The notes: generated from the sequence alone by a model not told the origin. DNA of 64,000 nucleotides from Planctomycetota bacterium (GCA_020638675.1 JACKID010000001.1:930001-994000); one strand, 5' to 3'; positions 53,827 through 63,275 are shown, numbered from the stretch's first letter. A program made the numbers and translations.

Positions 53827-55269
53827 GTGCGAATCACACCTGGAAACGACTTCTCTCTCGACCAACTTCGGACACTGCAGGTGTTCGAGGGCCTGAGCGA
53901 GGATCAGCTCGAGTGGATTCGCAGCCACAGCGAACGCCTGGAAGTCTCGGCTGACGAAGTGATCGCCCGCGCAAATGATCCCGCCGATCACATGTACGTG
54001 CTGGTCTCCGGCACCTTTCAGTGGAAGTTCGGCGTCGGCGGCCAGACTACGGTCTTCAACGAAACCCGCCCGGGAACGGTCGGGGGCATGCTGCCGTTCT
54101 CGCGCGCGACGAAAAATACCGGTGAGGCGCGTGCCGTGACCGATGCGGTAGGCCTGCAGATTCACAAGGACCATTTTCACGAGATGCTGCACGAGATCCC
54201 CGTGTTGGGGCAAAGGCTGGTCTCGATCATGTCGGACCGAGTCCGGCGCAGCACACAGTTCATTGATCATCGCGAGAAGATGTCCGCGCTCGGCAAGATG
54301 GCGGCGGGGCTGGCGCACGAACTGAACAATCCGGCAAGCGCGCTGAAGCGTTCGTCCATGGAATTGCGCGACCGGCTGAACAACATGCTCAAGATCGGGA
54401 GCGCGCTGGTGAGCCTCGACGCGTCGGCGGAAGACATCAAGGCCGCGGCGGAGCTGCGCGACAAGCTGCTGGTGAGAACACCGAAGGAGTTGACGCCGGT
54501 CCAGCGTGGTGAGCGCGAAGATGAGATGTCCGACTGGCTGGAAGCGCATGGCATCCCGGAGCCTTGGGTGCTGGCCGAGAACCTTGTCGACGTCGGCGCC
54601 ACGATTGAAGAGCTGGAGCAGCTTGCTGACTTGATCGGCCACGTCGAGGGTGGGCTGGTGCTGGGGCTAAGGTGGATCCACGGCAGCACCAGCATGCACC
54701 GCATGGTGGGGGAGATCATCTCCGCGTCGGAGCGGATCGCGCAGCTGGTGCAATCCATCAAGGTGCACGCCCACATGGACCGCAACCCGGACAAACAGCC
54801 GGTAGATATTCGTGACGGCATCGAGAGCACACTGACAATCCTCGGGCACAAACTGCGCAAGAAGGCCATCAAGGTGAAGCGCGAGTACGACGAGCAGATG
54901 CCCAAAGTTCCGGCCTATCCGGGTGAGCTGAACCAGGTGTGGACGAACCTGTTCGACAACGCAATCGACGCCATGGACGAAGGCGGCACGTTGACGATCA
55001 AGACCGGCAAGGACGGCGGCTGCGTCTGCGCACGCATTTGCGACAACGGCGCGGGCATCCCCAAGGATGTGGTGGGCCGCATCTTTGAGCCGTTCTTTAC
55101 GACCAAGCCTATGGGTGAGGGCACCGGCATCGGGCTCGACATCGTGCACCGGATCGTGACGGTCCAGCATGGCGGCGACATCAAGGTCGAGTCCGAGCCC
55201 GGCAACACCTGTTTCACTGTCTGGTTCCCCATGACGCCGACTTCGCGGTTGCCGGCAAGCCAGGCCTAG
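53827..55269 (+). CDS. cyclic-nucleotide-binding sensor histidine kinase
   Basis: 480 residues. Residues 15-135 are a cNMP-binding beta-roll (LRTLQVFEGLSEDQLEWI; VLVSGTFQWKFGVGGQTTVFNETRPGTVGGMLPFSRATKNTGEARA). The H-box is MAAGLAHELNNPASAL with His164. A helical insert follows, then ATPase boxes N (VWTNLFDNAIDAMDEGGT), G1 (CDNGAGIPKD), F and G2 (EPFFTTKPMGEGTGIGLDIVHRI). No membrane segment, so cytoplasmic. It begins at GTG one base after the regulator-reductase and is its likely partner. The cyclic nucleotide pocket lacks a clear conserved Arg, so its ligand is uncertain. Confidence 0.9.
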   Translation: MRITPGNDFSLDQLRTLQVFEGLSEDQLEWIRSHSERLEVSADEVIARANDPADHMYVLVSGTFQWKFGVGGQTTVFNETRPGTVGGMLPFSRATKNTGEARAVTDAVGLQIHKDHFHEMLHEIPVLGQRLVSIMSDRVRRSTQFIDHREKMSALGKMAAGLAHELNNPASALKRSSMELRDRLNNMLKIGSALVSLDASAEDIKAAAELRDKLLVRTPKELTPVQRGEREDEMSDWLEAHGIPEPWVLAENLVDVGATIEELEQLADLIGHVEGGLVLGLRWIHGSTSMHRMVGEIISASERIAQLVQSIKVHAHMDRNPDKQPVDIRDGIESTLTILGHKLRKKAIKVKREYDEQMPKVPAYPGELNQVWTNLFDNAIDAMDEGGTLTIKTGKDGGCVCARICDNGAGIPKDVVGRIFEPFFTTKPMGEGTGIGLDIVHRIVTVQHGGDIKVESEPGNTCFTVWFPMTPTSRLPASQA

Positions 55270-55305
55270 CTTGCCGCGTACTCGCGGGCCGGTAGATTGA
55301 CTGCA

Positions 55306-55779
55306 ATGGCTGGCACCCACATACGCCGCTATGACCACCTGCGCGACCAGCGCAAGTTTGCGGCGTTGAACTACGCGACGTTTCGTGACTCCATTCCGCG
55401 GGATGAGTTCGTCGACGAGGACGAGTTCAAGCAGCATCACGCATGGCTGCTGCGCCACTTCGCGCCGCACGATCCGCGCAAGAACACGGTCTTCGTCGCC
55501 GAAGTGGACGGCAAGTACGCGGGACACTGCTGGCTCGGCCAGCAGACGGACTTCTTCACACGTCGGGTAGATCCGTGGATCTTTGACCTGTCCGTGTACC
55601 CGGAATTCCGAGGGCGAGGGGTCGCAAGGGCGCTGCATGAGGCGGCCGAGCGGTTCCTGCGCGAAGCCGGCTACACACAGGTAGGACTGCAGGTGATGGC
55701 CCACAACGAAGGCGCCGCCGGCCTGTACGACAAGCTCGGCTACAGGCCGCGCGCCATCAGCCTGAAAAAGCGCCTCTGA
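55306..55779 (+). CDS. GNAT-family N-acetyltransferase
   Basis: 157 residues. The acetyl-CoA loop is VYPEFRGRGVARALHEAAERFL (about 96-117), followed by GLQVMAHNEGAAGLYDKLGYRPR, the usual end of the fold. It transfers acetyl from acetyl-CoA to an unknown amine. The ATG at 55306 is chosen over TTG 55297. It comes 36 bases after the kinase and could share its transcript. Confidence 0.85.
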   Translation: MAGTHIRRYDHLRDQRKFAALNYATFRDSIPRDEFVDEDEFKQHHAWLLRHFAPHDPRKNTVFVAEVDGKYAGHCWLGQQTDFFTRRVDPWIFDLSVYPEFRGRGVARALHEAAERFLREAGYTQVGLQVMAHNEGAAGLYDKLGYRPRAISLKKRL

Positions 55780-55873
55780 CATTCCGAAATACCTCCCGGC
55801 CGGATGGGGATCGCTTGCGGGATTGCCGTTTGGCCAATACTATCTCTGCAGTCACTTTGTCTCAGAGAGTAAG

Positions 55874-56611
55874 ATGACCACTCCCATCCCGAGACACATC
55901 GCCATCATTATGGACGGCAACGGCCGCTGGGCCGAGGCGCGTGGCATGCGCCGTGTGAAGGGTCATGAGGCCGGAATCGATAGTGTTCGCGCTATCAGCG
56001 AGGAGTGTGCGCGGCTTGGCGTTGAGCAATTGACGCTCTATGCATTCTCTGAGGAAAACTGGCGTCGCCCCAAGCTCGAGATCGAGTTCCTGATGCGCAT
56101 GCTGAAGCGCTTTCTCGTCAAAGAGCGCGACACGCTGATGCGTAACAACATGCGTTTTGGCGCCGTCGGGCGGCTGGATCGCCTGCCCAAGGACGTCCGC
56201 AGGGAGCTGGACAAGACCATTCAGCTGGCAGCGGGCAATACCGGCACGCTGCTTTGTCTGGCGCTCAGTTATGGCGGCCGCGCCGAGCTGGCGGATGCAA
56301 TGCGCGCGCTGGCCGACAAGGTCGTTGCCGGCGAGCTCAAGCCGGAGCAGATCGACGAAGCGGCCATATCCGCCGAGCTCTACCAGCCGAACATGCCGGA
56401 CCCGGACCTGGTCATCCGCACGGCCGGCGAAATGCGCCTCAGCAACTTCCTGCTGTGGCAGATCAGCTACGCTGAGCTGTACGTCACCGATACGCTCTGG
56501 CCCGACTTCCGCGAAGAGCATTTGCAGGCCGCCATCCAGGATTTCGCCGGGCGGGAACGCCGCTTTGGCGGACTCGTCGACCGCGCCAAGTCCCAATCCG
56601 CCGCCAGCTAG
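55874..56611 (+). CDS. uppS: isoprenyl transferase (undecaprenyl diphosphate synthase)
   Basis: 245 residues. HIAIIMDGNGRWAEARG (8-24, catalytic Asp), GHEAGIDSVR, LTLYAFSEENWRRP, and the C-terminal block DPDLVIRTAGEMRLSNFLLWQISYAELYVTDTLWPDF are diagnostic of cis-prenyl transferases. Usually the block reads RTSGExRxSNFLLWQ; here Ala replaces Ser. The enzyme extends farnesyl diphosphate to the C55 carrier lipid for cell wall synthesis. The ATG at 55874 fits homologues; upstream Met in frame at 55823 lacks homology. Confidence 0.93.
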   Translation: MTTPIPRHIAIIMDGNGRWAEARGMRRVKGHEAGIDSVRAISEECARLGVEQLTLYAFSEENWRRPKLEIEFLMRMLKRFLVKERDTLMRNNMRFGAVGRLDRLPKDVRRELDKTIQLAAGNTGTLLCLALSYGGRAELADAMRALADKVVAGELKPEQIDEAAISAELYQPNMPDPDLVIRTAGEMRLSNFLLWQISYAELYVTDTLWPDFREEHLQAAIQDFAGRERRFGGLVDRAKSQSAAS

Positions 56612-56668
56612 CCGCTTGCCTGTACATTGCGCTCAGGGCACCGTATACGCGGGCTGACGGGGGGAGCC

Positions 56669-57316
56669 ATGCTTACGCACGTTCTGCTGCCAGACACTCA
56701 CTGTGTTACGTATCCGGCGATGCAGTCGCGCCTGAACAAACTACTGAGCCAGCGCGCGGCCGCGGGGTCGGATCGTGAGGCGATCGACGCCCAGATCTGG
56801 GATCTTTACGGCGAGCGCTGGGCCGTCATGTTCACCGACCTGGCCGGATTCTCACGCCACGTTGCGAGCTTTGGCGTCACGCATTTTCTGCAGGTGATCT
56901 ACGAGTCCTTTCGCATCCAGATTCCCATCATTGAGGACCACAGCGGGCTGCTGCTGAAGGTCGAGGGCGACAGCATGATGGTGCTGTTCCGCCGCCCGCA
57001 ACTGGCCCTGCAATGCGCCGTCGCCATGCAGCAGGCAAACACCGTGTACAACAAGGACCGGGACGACGCCGAGAAGCTGTTGCTGAGCATCGGGCTGGGC
57101 TACGGCGATGTGCTGAAGTTCGGCGATCAGGATGTCTACGGCAGCGAAGTCAACGTCGCCTGCAAGCTGGGCGAAGACCTCGGGCGTCACTGGTGCATCC
57201 AGTGCTCGCAGGATTTCTACGACGCTGTGAAAGGCGACTCGCCATTCAAGCTGGCCAAGGCAAAAGAAACGCCGCTCGGCACCTCCCAGGCCTGGGAAGT
57301 CGAGTACGAGCGGTAG
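56669..57316 (+). CDS. class III adenylate cyclase-like protein with altered catalytic residue
   Basis: 215 residues, one cyclase homology domain. Metal sites Asp57 (MFTDLAGF) and Asp101 (KVEGDSMM), adenine-site Lys97 and IGLGYGDVLKFGDQDVYGSEVNVACKLGEDL. Where active enzymes have N...A.R, the sequence is Asn162...Ala...Lys166, so the transition-state Arg is a Lys; activity may be low or absent. Soluble. GGGGGGAG lies just ahead of the ATG. If active, its product could feed the cNMP-binding kinase encoded 1.4 kb upstream. Confidence 0.82.
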   Translation: MLTHVLLPDTHCVTYPAMQSRLNKLLSQRAAAGSDREAIDAQIWDLYGERWAVMFTDLAGFSRHVASFGVTHFLQVIYESFRIQIPIIEDHSGLLLKVEGDSMMVLFRRPQLALQCAVAMQQANTVYNKDRDDAEKLLLSIGLGYGDVLKFGDQDVYGSEVNVACKLGEDLGRHWCIQCSQDFYDAVKGDSPFKLAKAKETPLGTSQAWEVEYER

Positions 57317-57328
57317 CGCCTGAAATGA

Positions 57329-57357
57329 AAGACGCCCGGCACCAGGCCGGGCGTCTT
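57329..57357. terminator. bidirectional terminator
   Basis: 12-bp stem AAGACGCCCGGC / GCCGGGCGTCTT with an ACCAG loop, between the convergent cyclase and SH3 genes. Flanking T/A runs are short (CTTGAT on plus, TTTCATTT on minus). Confidence 0.75.
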
Positions 57358-57371
57358 GATAGATCAGACAA

Positions 57372-58571
57372 CTACTTGGTTTCGCCGTCGTCGAGCACGT
57401 CGACGCGCTCGATCACGATCACCTTGTTCGGCCAGCCGTCATACTGCTTGACGGTGCCCACGATGCCGACCTTGCTTCCCATCAGCTTGCTGAGGTCGCC
57501 CTTGTCCCAGCGCAGATCATAGAGGACCTTGCCGTTCTCATCGAACAGGCGGTGGCTGGCGGGAGTCTTGGCTGACTTGCCGGTGCTGCCTACGGTGCCG
57601 GTGACCAGGTACTCAACCGGGCCCTTGGGCTCTTCCTTTTCGGCGGGCTTCTCGGTGGCTTCCTTGTGGATGCGCTCGATCTCCGCGAGGCGATCCGCCT
57701 CCGCCTTGGCCTGGCGTTCCTTTTCCGCCTCGATCAGCTTGACCGTTGCGTCGATCTTCTCGATGTAGCTCTTGGCCTTGTCGCCGATCTTCTTGTCGAG
57801 TGAGAACTCGGTGAACTGCTCGAACATCTTGCGGATGTCGGTCAGGTTCACTTCTGCGGCCGGCTTCTTCAGCTCGTCCTCGAGCAGGCGCTCAAGCTCA
57901 ACGAACGTCTTCTGCTCGTCTTCCAGCTCGGCCTTGGTGGGCTCATGCTTCGGCGTCTCCGCGACCGGGTCGTTGGCCGGCTTGTCTTCCGCCTTGGGAA
58001 TCAGGCTGCCGGTGTCCTTCGGGGTGCTTTCCTTGGCGGGCTCAACCGGCTTCGGCTCAGCGGCCTTCTCCGGGGCGACGTTCTTGACCTTCTCGATCAA
58101 CTCCTTGGCGATGCCGCCGTGGGCGTTGCTGGGCGGCACGACGCGGACGTAGCCGTCCTGCGCCATGGCTTTGCCGGTGCTGCCGTCCATCACGGCCGTG
58201 AGCTGTGCGCCCTTTTCGGCCTGCCCGACCGGGAAGAACTTGGTGTCGGCGCTGACGCGCAGGTTGACCTTGTCGCCGGTCACGGTCCACGCCTTGCCGT
58301 CGTCGGTTGCCTTCACGAAATCGGCCGAGATCCAGCACGGCGCGTCGGCGGGAAGCTGGACAACCGCCCAGCCGTCCTTTTCACCGACGACTGTCAGCTC
58401 GTCGCCTTCATTCATGACGGCGACAGGCGGGTGGGCCAGACTGCAGCCGCCGCGGACGCGGACGGAGTCGCCCTTGACCTTGGCGATGTAGGGGGTGAAG
58501 GAGTCCTGCGCCAGCATCGGCATGGCAAGTGCGGCAAGCAGCAGCAGGCTGAGGGTTCGAAGCGAGTTCAT
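57372..58571 (-). CDS. secreted SH3-domain protein with coiled-coil region
   Basis: 399 residues with a signal peptide (SLRTLSLLLLAALAMPMLAQ). Two bacterial SH3-like units, about 25-85 (VKGDSVRVRGGCSLAHPPVAVMNEGDELTVVGEKDGWAVVQLP) and 95-150 (VTGDKVNLRVSADTKFFPVGQAEKGAQL). A charged Pro/Lys/Glu linker (about 165-240) and a helical segment rich in Glu/Lys/Ala (225-320) follow, then a beta-rich C-terminal domain (320-399, VEYLVTGTVGSTG...VGIVGTVKQYDGWPNKVIVIERVDVL) resembling an OB-like fold. Likely a periplasmic wall-associated protein. GGAGG lies six bases before ATG 58571. Confidence 0.75.
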   Translation of the reverse strand: MNSLRTLSLLLLAALAMPMLAQDSFTPYIAKVKGDSVRVRGGCSLAHPPVAVMNEGDELTVVGEKDGWAVVQLPADAPCWISADFVKATDDGKAWTVTGDKVNLRVSADTKFFPVGQAEKGAQLTAVMDGSTGKAMAQDGYVRVVPPSNAHGGIAKELIEKVKNVAPEKAAEPKPVEPAKESTPKDTGSLIPKAEDKPANDPVAETPKHEPTKAELEDEQKTFVELERLLEDELKKPAAEVNLTDIRKMFEQFTEFSLDKKIGDKAKSYIEKIDATVKLIEAEKERQAKAEADRLAEIERIHKEATEKPAEKEEPKGPVEYLVTGTVGSTGKSAKTPASHRLFDENGKVLYDLRWDKGDLSKLMGSKVGIVGTVKQYDGWPNKVIVIERVDVLDDGETK

Positions 58572-58695
58572 GTCGTCCTCCGGCTCGGAATATGTGCGGG
58601 CTGCATACCGCGCAGACCGCACGTCATCGGCCCTATCGGACGCAATGGTGGTGGGGCTTCAGGAAATCCCTGATTACCGGGCGTTGCCCAAATGA

Positions 58696-58723
58696 ACACA
58701 GGCCGGGTGAACCCGGCCTGTGT
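58696..58723 (-). terminator. terminator downstream of the pilus gene row
   Basis: 12-bp stem ACACAGGCCGGG / CCCGGCCTGTGT with a four-base loop, just past the pilC stop. Followed on the minus strand by TTCATTTGG. The gap 58572-58741 shows no gene. Confidence 0.65.
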
Positions 58724-58741
58724 CTGGGTTTCTGCGATTCG

Positions 58742-60013
58742 CTACTTGGCTGACGCCTTTGCTGCCGCGCGTGAAAGCCCGAAGATCGGCAGGTAGATAC
58801 CGAGGATCACGACCAGCACGACGCAGCCGAGGCCGACGATCAACGCCGGCTCGATCATCGAGGTGATGGCCTGCACCTGGCTGGACACCTCGTCTTCGTA
58901 GTATTCCGTCACGTCGCCAAGCATGTCCGGCAGAGCACCGGAGTCTTCGCCGACTCGCACCATCTTGGTCATCAGCCCGGGGAACACGCCGGATTCGCTG
59001 AGCGCCTGGTAAAGGCTGTAGCCCTGGATCAGCTTCTGGCGCGCATCCAGCACCGTCTGCTCGAGAACGATGTTGCCGAGCGTCTTGCTGGTGATTTCCA
59101 GCGACTGGTCAAGCGTGATGCCGTTACGGATCAGCGTGGAAAGCGTCATCGTAAAGCGCGACACGCCGGATTTCAGCACCAGCGGCCCGAACAGCGGCGT
59201 CTTGAGGATGAACCGGTCCCAACTTGCAGCACCGGCCGGCGTTCGCCGCCAGAAGATGAAGGCCGCGACTGCGCCGCCCAGCGCGGGCAGGGTGATCCAG
59301 TAGTAATGGACGATGGCGTTCGAGATCAGGATCAGGACCTTGGTCAGGAACGGCAGGTCTGCGCCGAACTGCTTGAACAGGTCGGCGAACTGCGGCACCA
59401 GGAAAGTGAAGATGCCGGTTACGATCAGGATGAAGAAGCCGCCCACGAACTTCGGGTAGGCGGTCGCCGCCTTGATCTGGCTCTGCAGCTTGTGGCGGCG
59501 TTTGAAGAACTGGCCCAACTGCTCAAGGATCGTGTCGAGTGAACCGGACACTTCACCGGCCTCGACCATGCTGCACATCAGGGCGTTGAACACGGCCGGG
59601 TACTTTCGCATGCCGTCCGACAGCTTGCTGCCGGCCTCGACGTCCGTCATCACGGACTCGAGGGCTGACTTGAAGACCGGGTTGTCCATCTCAGCCGCGA
59701 TGGTTTCGAGCGAGTCGAGCAACGAAAGACCGGCGCGGAGCATGGTCGACATCTGGCGGCAGAACGCAGCCATGTCGCTGACTTTGATCTTGCGCGCAAA
59801 GATGCTGCCCTGTGACTTGGCAACGGCCTGCGCCTCGGTCGGCGCGGCCATCGGGCCCCCACCACCGCCTGAGCCGCCTTCAGACTTTACGCCGATGACA
59901 GTAAGCCCGGAGCGGCGAAGCTCAGCGACGAGGTCGCCCACGGAGGGCGCGTCCTTTACCTGATTTATCGTGCGGCCGGACGCATCACGCGCCGTGACGG
60001 TGTAGAGCGGCAT
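58742..60013 (-). CDS. pilC: type IV pilus / type II secretion inner-membrane platform protein
   Basis: 423 residues. Begins PLYTVTARDASGR, the usual opening of GspF/PilC. Two T2SSF domains, about 85-205 (FCRQMSTMLRAGLSLLDSLETIAAEMDNP...SMVEAGEVSGSLDTILEQLG) and 290-410 (FTMTLSTLIRNGITLDQSLEITSKTLGN), with three membrane helices (about 190-212, 235-260, 390-412). It anchors the assembly ATPases at the inner membrane. Encoded downstream of pilT and pilB, which makes PilC rather than GspF the likelier name. Confidence 0.88.
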   Translation of the reverse strand: MPLYTVTARDASGRTINQVKDAPSVGDLVAELRRSGLTVIGVKSEGGSGGGGGPMAAPTEAQAVAKSQGSIFARKIKVSDMAAFCRQMSTMLRAGLSLLDSLETIAAEMDNPVFKSALESVMTDVEAGSKLSDGMRKYPAVFNALMCSMVEAGEVSGSLDTILEQLGQFFKRRHKLQSQIKAATAYPKFVGGFFILIVTGIFTFLVPQFADLFKQFGADLPFLTKVLILISNAIVHYYWITLPALGGAVAAFIFWRRTPAGAASWDRFILKTPLFGPLVLKSGVSRFTMTLSTLIRNGITLDQSLEITSKTLGNIVLEQTVLDARQKLIQGYSLYQALSESGVFPGLMTKMVRVGEDSGALPDMLGDVTEYYEDEVSSQVQAITSMIEPALIVGLGCVVLVVILGIYLPIFGLSRAAAKASAK

Positions 60014-60093
60014 AGGTGGCCTCGCGGGTATAGATTCGCGTTAAAGCCTACAAGTTATGGGTTTGCGTGGCTAGCGAAACCTGTCGGGCCGGC

Positions 60094-61236
60094 CTAGGCC
60101 GGACGCATGGCAGCATCGGCGCCGCCACCCGTGGCCTGGGTGCCGCCGCCACCGCGTCGTCCGCCCTGCTGAAGCATGCGCTTCATCTGGTCCATGTTGG
60201 TGGACCGGTTGAGGGCGATTTCGCGGCTGATTTCCCCGTGCGTATACAGGTTGAACAGCCACTGGTTCATGGTGATCATGCCCTCGCGGCTGCCCGTTTC
60301 GAGGATGGTGTAGATCTGGTGGACCTCGTTCTCGCGCACCAGGTTTCGGGCCGCGGCGTTGATCTTGAGGATTTCCATCGCCAGCACGCGCCCGCCCTTC
60401 ACACGCGGCAGAAGCTGCTGCGCCACGACGCCCAGCAGCACGAATGAAAGCTGAACGCGCGCCTGCTGTTGCTGGTTGGTCGGGAACACGTCGACAATAC
60501 GGTTGATGGTCTGCACGGCGTCGGTGGTGTGCAGCGTGGCGAACACCAGGTGGCCGGTTTCGGCCATGGTCATGGCGGCTTCGATGGTTTCCAGGTCGCG
60601 CATTTCGCCGATCAGGATGACGTCCGGGTCCTGGCGCAGGATGTGGCGCAGCGCCGGCGCGAAGCCCATCGTGTCATCGCCGATCTGGCGCTGGTTGATG
60701 ATGCTGCGCTCGTGCCGGTACAGGTACTCGATCGGGTCTTCCACCGTGATGATGTGGCACGAGTCGTTCTGGTTGATGTACTGGATCATCGCCGCCAGCG
60801 TCGTCGACTTGCCCGAGCCGGTCGGCCCGGTCACCAGCAGCAGGCCCTTGTCGGACATTGCGAACTGCTTGGTGATCTGGGGCAGCCCCAGCTCGTCAAT
60901 CGTCGGGATGGTCGAGCGAATGACGCGAATCGCCAGCCCGATCGAGCCGCGCTGCCAGTAGACGTTCAAACGGTAGCGCCCCGCGCCGCGACGGCCGAAC
61001 GACAGGTCAAGCTCACGGTCGGCGTCGAGAACGGCCATCTGCTTCTCATCCAGCAGCTCCATGGCGAGGCTGCGGGTATCGGCGGGCATCAGCGGCTTGA
61101 AGCCTTCAATGGCGCGAAGCTGGCCGTCAATGCGCAGCACGGGCGGGACACCCACTGTCAGGTGAAGGTCCGACACCTCAGCACGGCGGGTAAAGACCAG
61201 CAAGTCGTCTAGGCGGACAGCGGATTGGCCGGACAT
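60094..61236 (-). CDS. pilT: twitching-motility retraction ATPase
   Basis: 380 residues. VSDLHLTVGVPPVLRIDGQL, Walker A GPTGSGKST (137-145), Asp box VEDPIEYLYRHERS, Walker B-like RQDPDVILIGEMRDLETIEAAMTMAETGHLVFATLHTTDA, and His box. This is the PilT pattern, the motor that retracts type IV pili by removing pilin subunits. The C-terminus is Gly/Arg-rich (RRGGGGTQATGGGADAAMRPA). Between pilB and pilC on the same strand. Confidence 0.93.
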   Translation of the reverse strand: MSGQSAVRLDDLLVFTRRAEVSDLHLTVGVPPVLRIDGQLRAIEGFKPLMPADTRSLAMELLDEKQMAVLDADRELDLSFGRRGAGRYRLNVYWQRGSIGLAIRVIRSTIPTIDELGLPQITKQFAMSDKGLLLVTGPTGSGKSTTLAAMIQYINQNDSCHIITVEDPIEYLYRHERSIINQRQIGDDTMGFAPALRHILRQDPDVILIGEMRDLETIEAAMTMAETGHLVFATLHTTDAVQTINRIVDVFPTNQQQQARVQLSFVLLGVVAQQLLPRVKGGRVLAMEILKINAAARNLVRENEVHQIYTILETGSREGMITMNQWLFNLYTHGEISREIALNRSTNMDQMKRMLQQGGRRGGGGTQATGGGADAAMRPA

Positions 61237-61302
61237 ACAGCTCTTCTCACTCGGTGCTGCAACAGGCGGCGCACCCGGGAGGCAGGTGCCCGCCGTGATT
61301 CG

Positions 61303-63210
61303 TTAGTCTTCGTAGAACAGGCTCACCGCTTCTTCCACGGTGGTAAGCCCGTCCAGCAGTTTGAAGAAACAGCTCTGGCGCAGTGAGCGCATCCCGTTGC
61401 GCTCGCACTCCGCTTCGAGTTCGGTTTCCGGGCGCTTGTCGAGAATCATCTCGCGCAGCTTCGGCGTCATGGTCATATATTCGTGCACGGCCAGTCGACC
61501 CTTGTAGCCGGTCTGGTTGCAGAACGCACAGCCATTGCCGCGCCACAGGTCGATCTCGACGCTGGGCTGCCGGAAGCTGTTCGCCAACTGTTGCTGCAAC
61601 GCCTGGCTGGGGGTGTACGGCTCTTTGCACTTGGGACAGATCATGCGGATCAGTCGCTGACTGATTGCGCAGATCAGCGCCGACGTGATCATGTAGCGCT
61701 CAAGACCCATGTCCGCCATACGAGTAACGGTGGCGACGGCCGTGTTCGTGTGGATGGTGCTGAACACCAAGTGGCCCGTGAGGGCCGCTCGAACGGCAAT
61801 CTCGAGCGTTTCCTGGTCTCGCATCTCGCCGATCATCACGACGTCCGGGTCCTGACGCAGGATGCTTCGCAGGGCGGCGGCGAAGGTCATGCCGATGTTC
61901 GCGCGCACCTGCACCTGGTTGATGCCGGGCAACTGGTACTCGACCGGGTCTTCGACCGTGACGATGTTGATTTCGGGCGAGTAGATGTGCTTCAGGAATG
62001 AATACAGCGTCGTGGTCTTGCCCGAGCCGGTGGGCCCGGTCAGCACGACTACGCCGTGCGGCGTCTGCAGCACGCGCTTCATTTCCTTCAGCGTCATCGG
62101 GTCAAAGCCGAGGCTGTCGATATCCATGGACGTGGCGGACTTGTCCAGGATTCGCATTACGACCTTCTCACCGTGAACAACCGGCAGGGTCGAAACACGC
62201 ATGTCGACGACGCGGTCACCGAGTTTCAGCTTGGCGCGACCGTCCTGCGGCAGGCGGCGCTCGGCGATGTCGAGACCGCTGATGATCTTGATACGCGACA
62301 CAACCGCGTTCATCAGGCGCTTGGGCGGAGCGGTCACTTCGCGCAGCGCGCCGTCGATGCGGAAACGCACGGCCACTTCGCGCTCGAACGGCTCGAAGTG
62401 GATGTCCGACGCGCGTTGCTTCACGGCTTCCATCAACGTGGCGTTGACGTACTTGACCACGGGCGCGTTGGACGCGGCGTCGACGGCGTCGTGGTCCATG
62501 CCGAGGTCGTCGTCCATGTCCTCAACAAGTTCGGCGTCGACGCTTTTCAGGTCTTCGCCCATCTGGTCGAGGCTGTACTGCTGCGCGTAATGCTTGTCGA
62601 TGGCGTCGGCGATCGCGATCCGCGAGCCGATGTGCACCTTCACGTTCTTGCCGGTAAGCGACTTGATTGTGTCGATGGCGATCACGTCGGCCGGGTTGGC
62701 CATCGCGACCATCAACATGTCTTTGTCGTCATCAAGCTGGTAGGCAATCAGGTTGAACCGGCGCGCCTGGCGCTCCTGCACCATCAGCACGGCGTCGGAC
62801 TGGATCTGCAGGTTTTCGTCATTCAAGTCGACGTAGTCGACGCCGAGATTGATCGCGAGGTACTTGATCAACTCGCTTTCTTCGACCAGGTTGGTGTCGA
62901 CCAGTACGCGCCCCAGCTGCTTGCCGGTCTGGCGGTGGATCTTGAGCGCGTGCTCAAGCTGGTCCTCGTCAATGACGTTGGCCTCGAGCAGCAACTCGCC
63001 GAGACGCTTGCGCTTGCCGCTGGCACCTACACGCGACGGCAAGGGCCGCGCAACCGACGGGGCGCGACGGGAAGGCCCGGTGGCTGCGGGATCACTGGCC
63101 GGCTGCGATGTCTGGCCGGCCACAGCGACGCTGCGTACGTAGCGGACTCCGGTGGTGGGCGGCTTGCGCGACTGGCCCGTGTTGGCCGGATTTTGGGGCG
63201 TACCCGCCAT
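61303..63210 (-). CDS. pilB: pilus extension / secretion assembly ATPase
   Basis: 635 residues. An N-terminal Pro/Ala/Arg-rich tail (1-65), MshEN-type domain (LGELLLEANVIDEDQLEHALKIHRQTGKQLG), a middle domain, and GspE ATPase: Walker A GPTGSGKTTTLYSF, VEDPVEYQLPGINQVQV, RQDPDVVMIGEMRDQETLEIAVRAALTGHLVFSTIHTN, plus the zinc tetra-Cys pair CPKC...CAFC. It powers pilin insertion. Order pilB-pilT-pilC is the type IV pilus arrangement. Pilin genes are not in the window. Confidence 0.93.
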   Translation of the reverse strand: MAGTPQNPANTGQSRKPPTTGVRYVRSVAVAGQTSQPASDPAATGPSRRAPSVARPLPSRVGASGKRKRLGELLLEANVIDEDQLEHALKIHRQTGKQLGRVLVDTNLVEESELIKYLAINLGVDYVDLNDENLQIQSDAVLMVQERQARRFNLIAYQLDDDKDMLMVAMANPADVIAIDTIKSLTGKNVKVHIGSRIAIADAIDKHYAQQYSLDQMGEDLKSVDAELVEDMDDDLGMDHDAVDAASNAPVVKYVNATLMEAVKQRASDIHFEPFEREVAVRFRIDGALREVTAPPKRLMNAVVSRIKIISGLDIAERRLPQDGRAKLKLGDRVVDMRVSTLPVVHGEKVVMRILDKSATSMDIDSLGFDPMTLKEMKRVLQTPHGVVVLTGPTGSGKTTTLYSFLKHIYSPEINIVTVEDPVEYQLPGINQVQVRANIGMTFAAALRSILRQDPDVVMIGEMRDQETLEIAVRAALTGHLVFSTIHTNTAVATVTRMADMGLERYMITSALICAISQRLIRMICPKCKEPYTPSQALQQQLANSFRQPSVEIDLWRGNGCAFCNQTGYKGRLAVHEYMTMTPKLREMILDKRPETELEAECERNGMRSLRQSCFFKLLDGLTTVEEAVSLFYED

Positions 63211-63275
63211 TCAACTACACTCCTCGCGATGTGTGCCCTCAGGCGCACGGCTGCCCGCCAGAACAGTCTGCTGCG

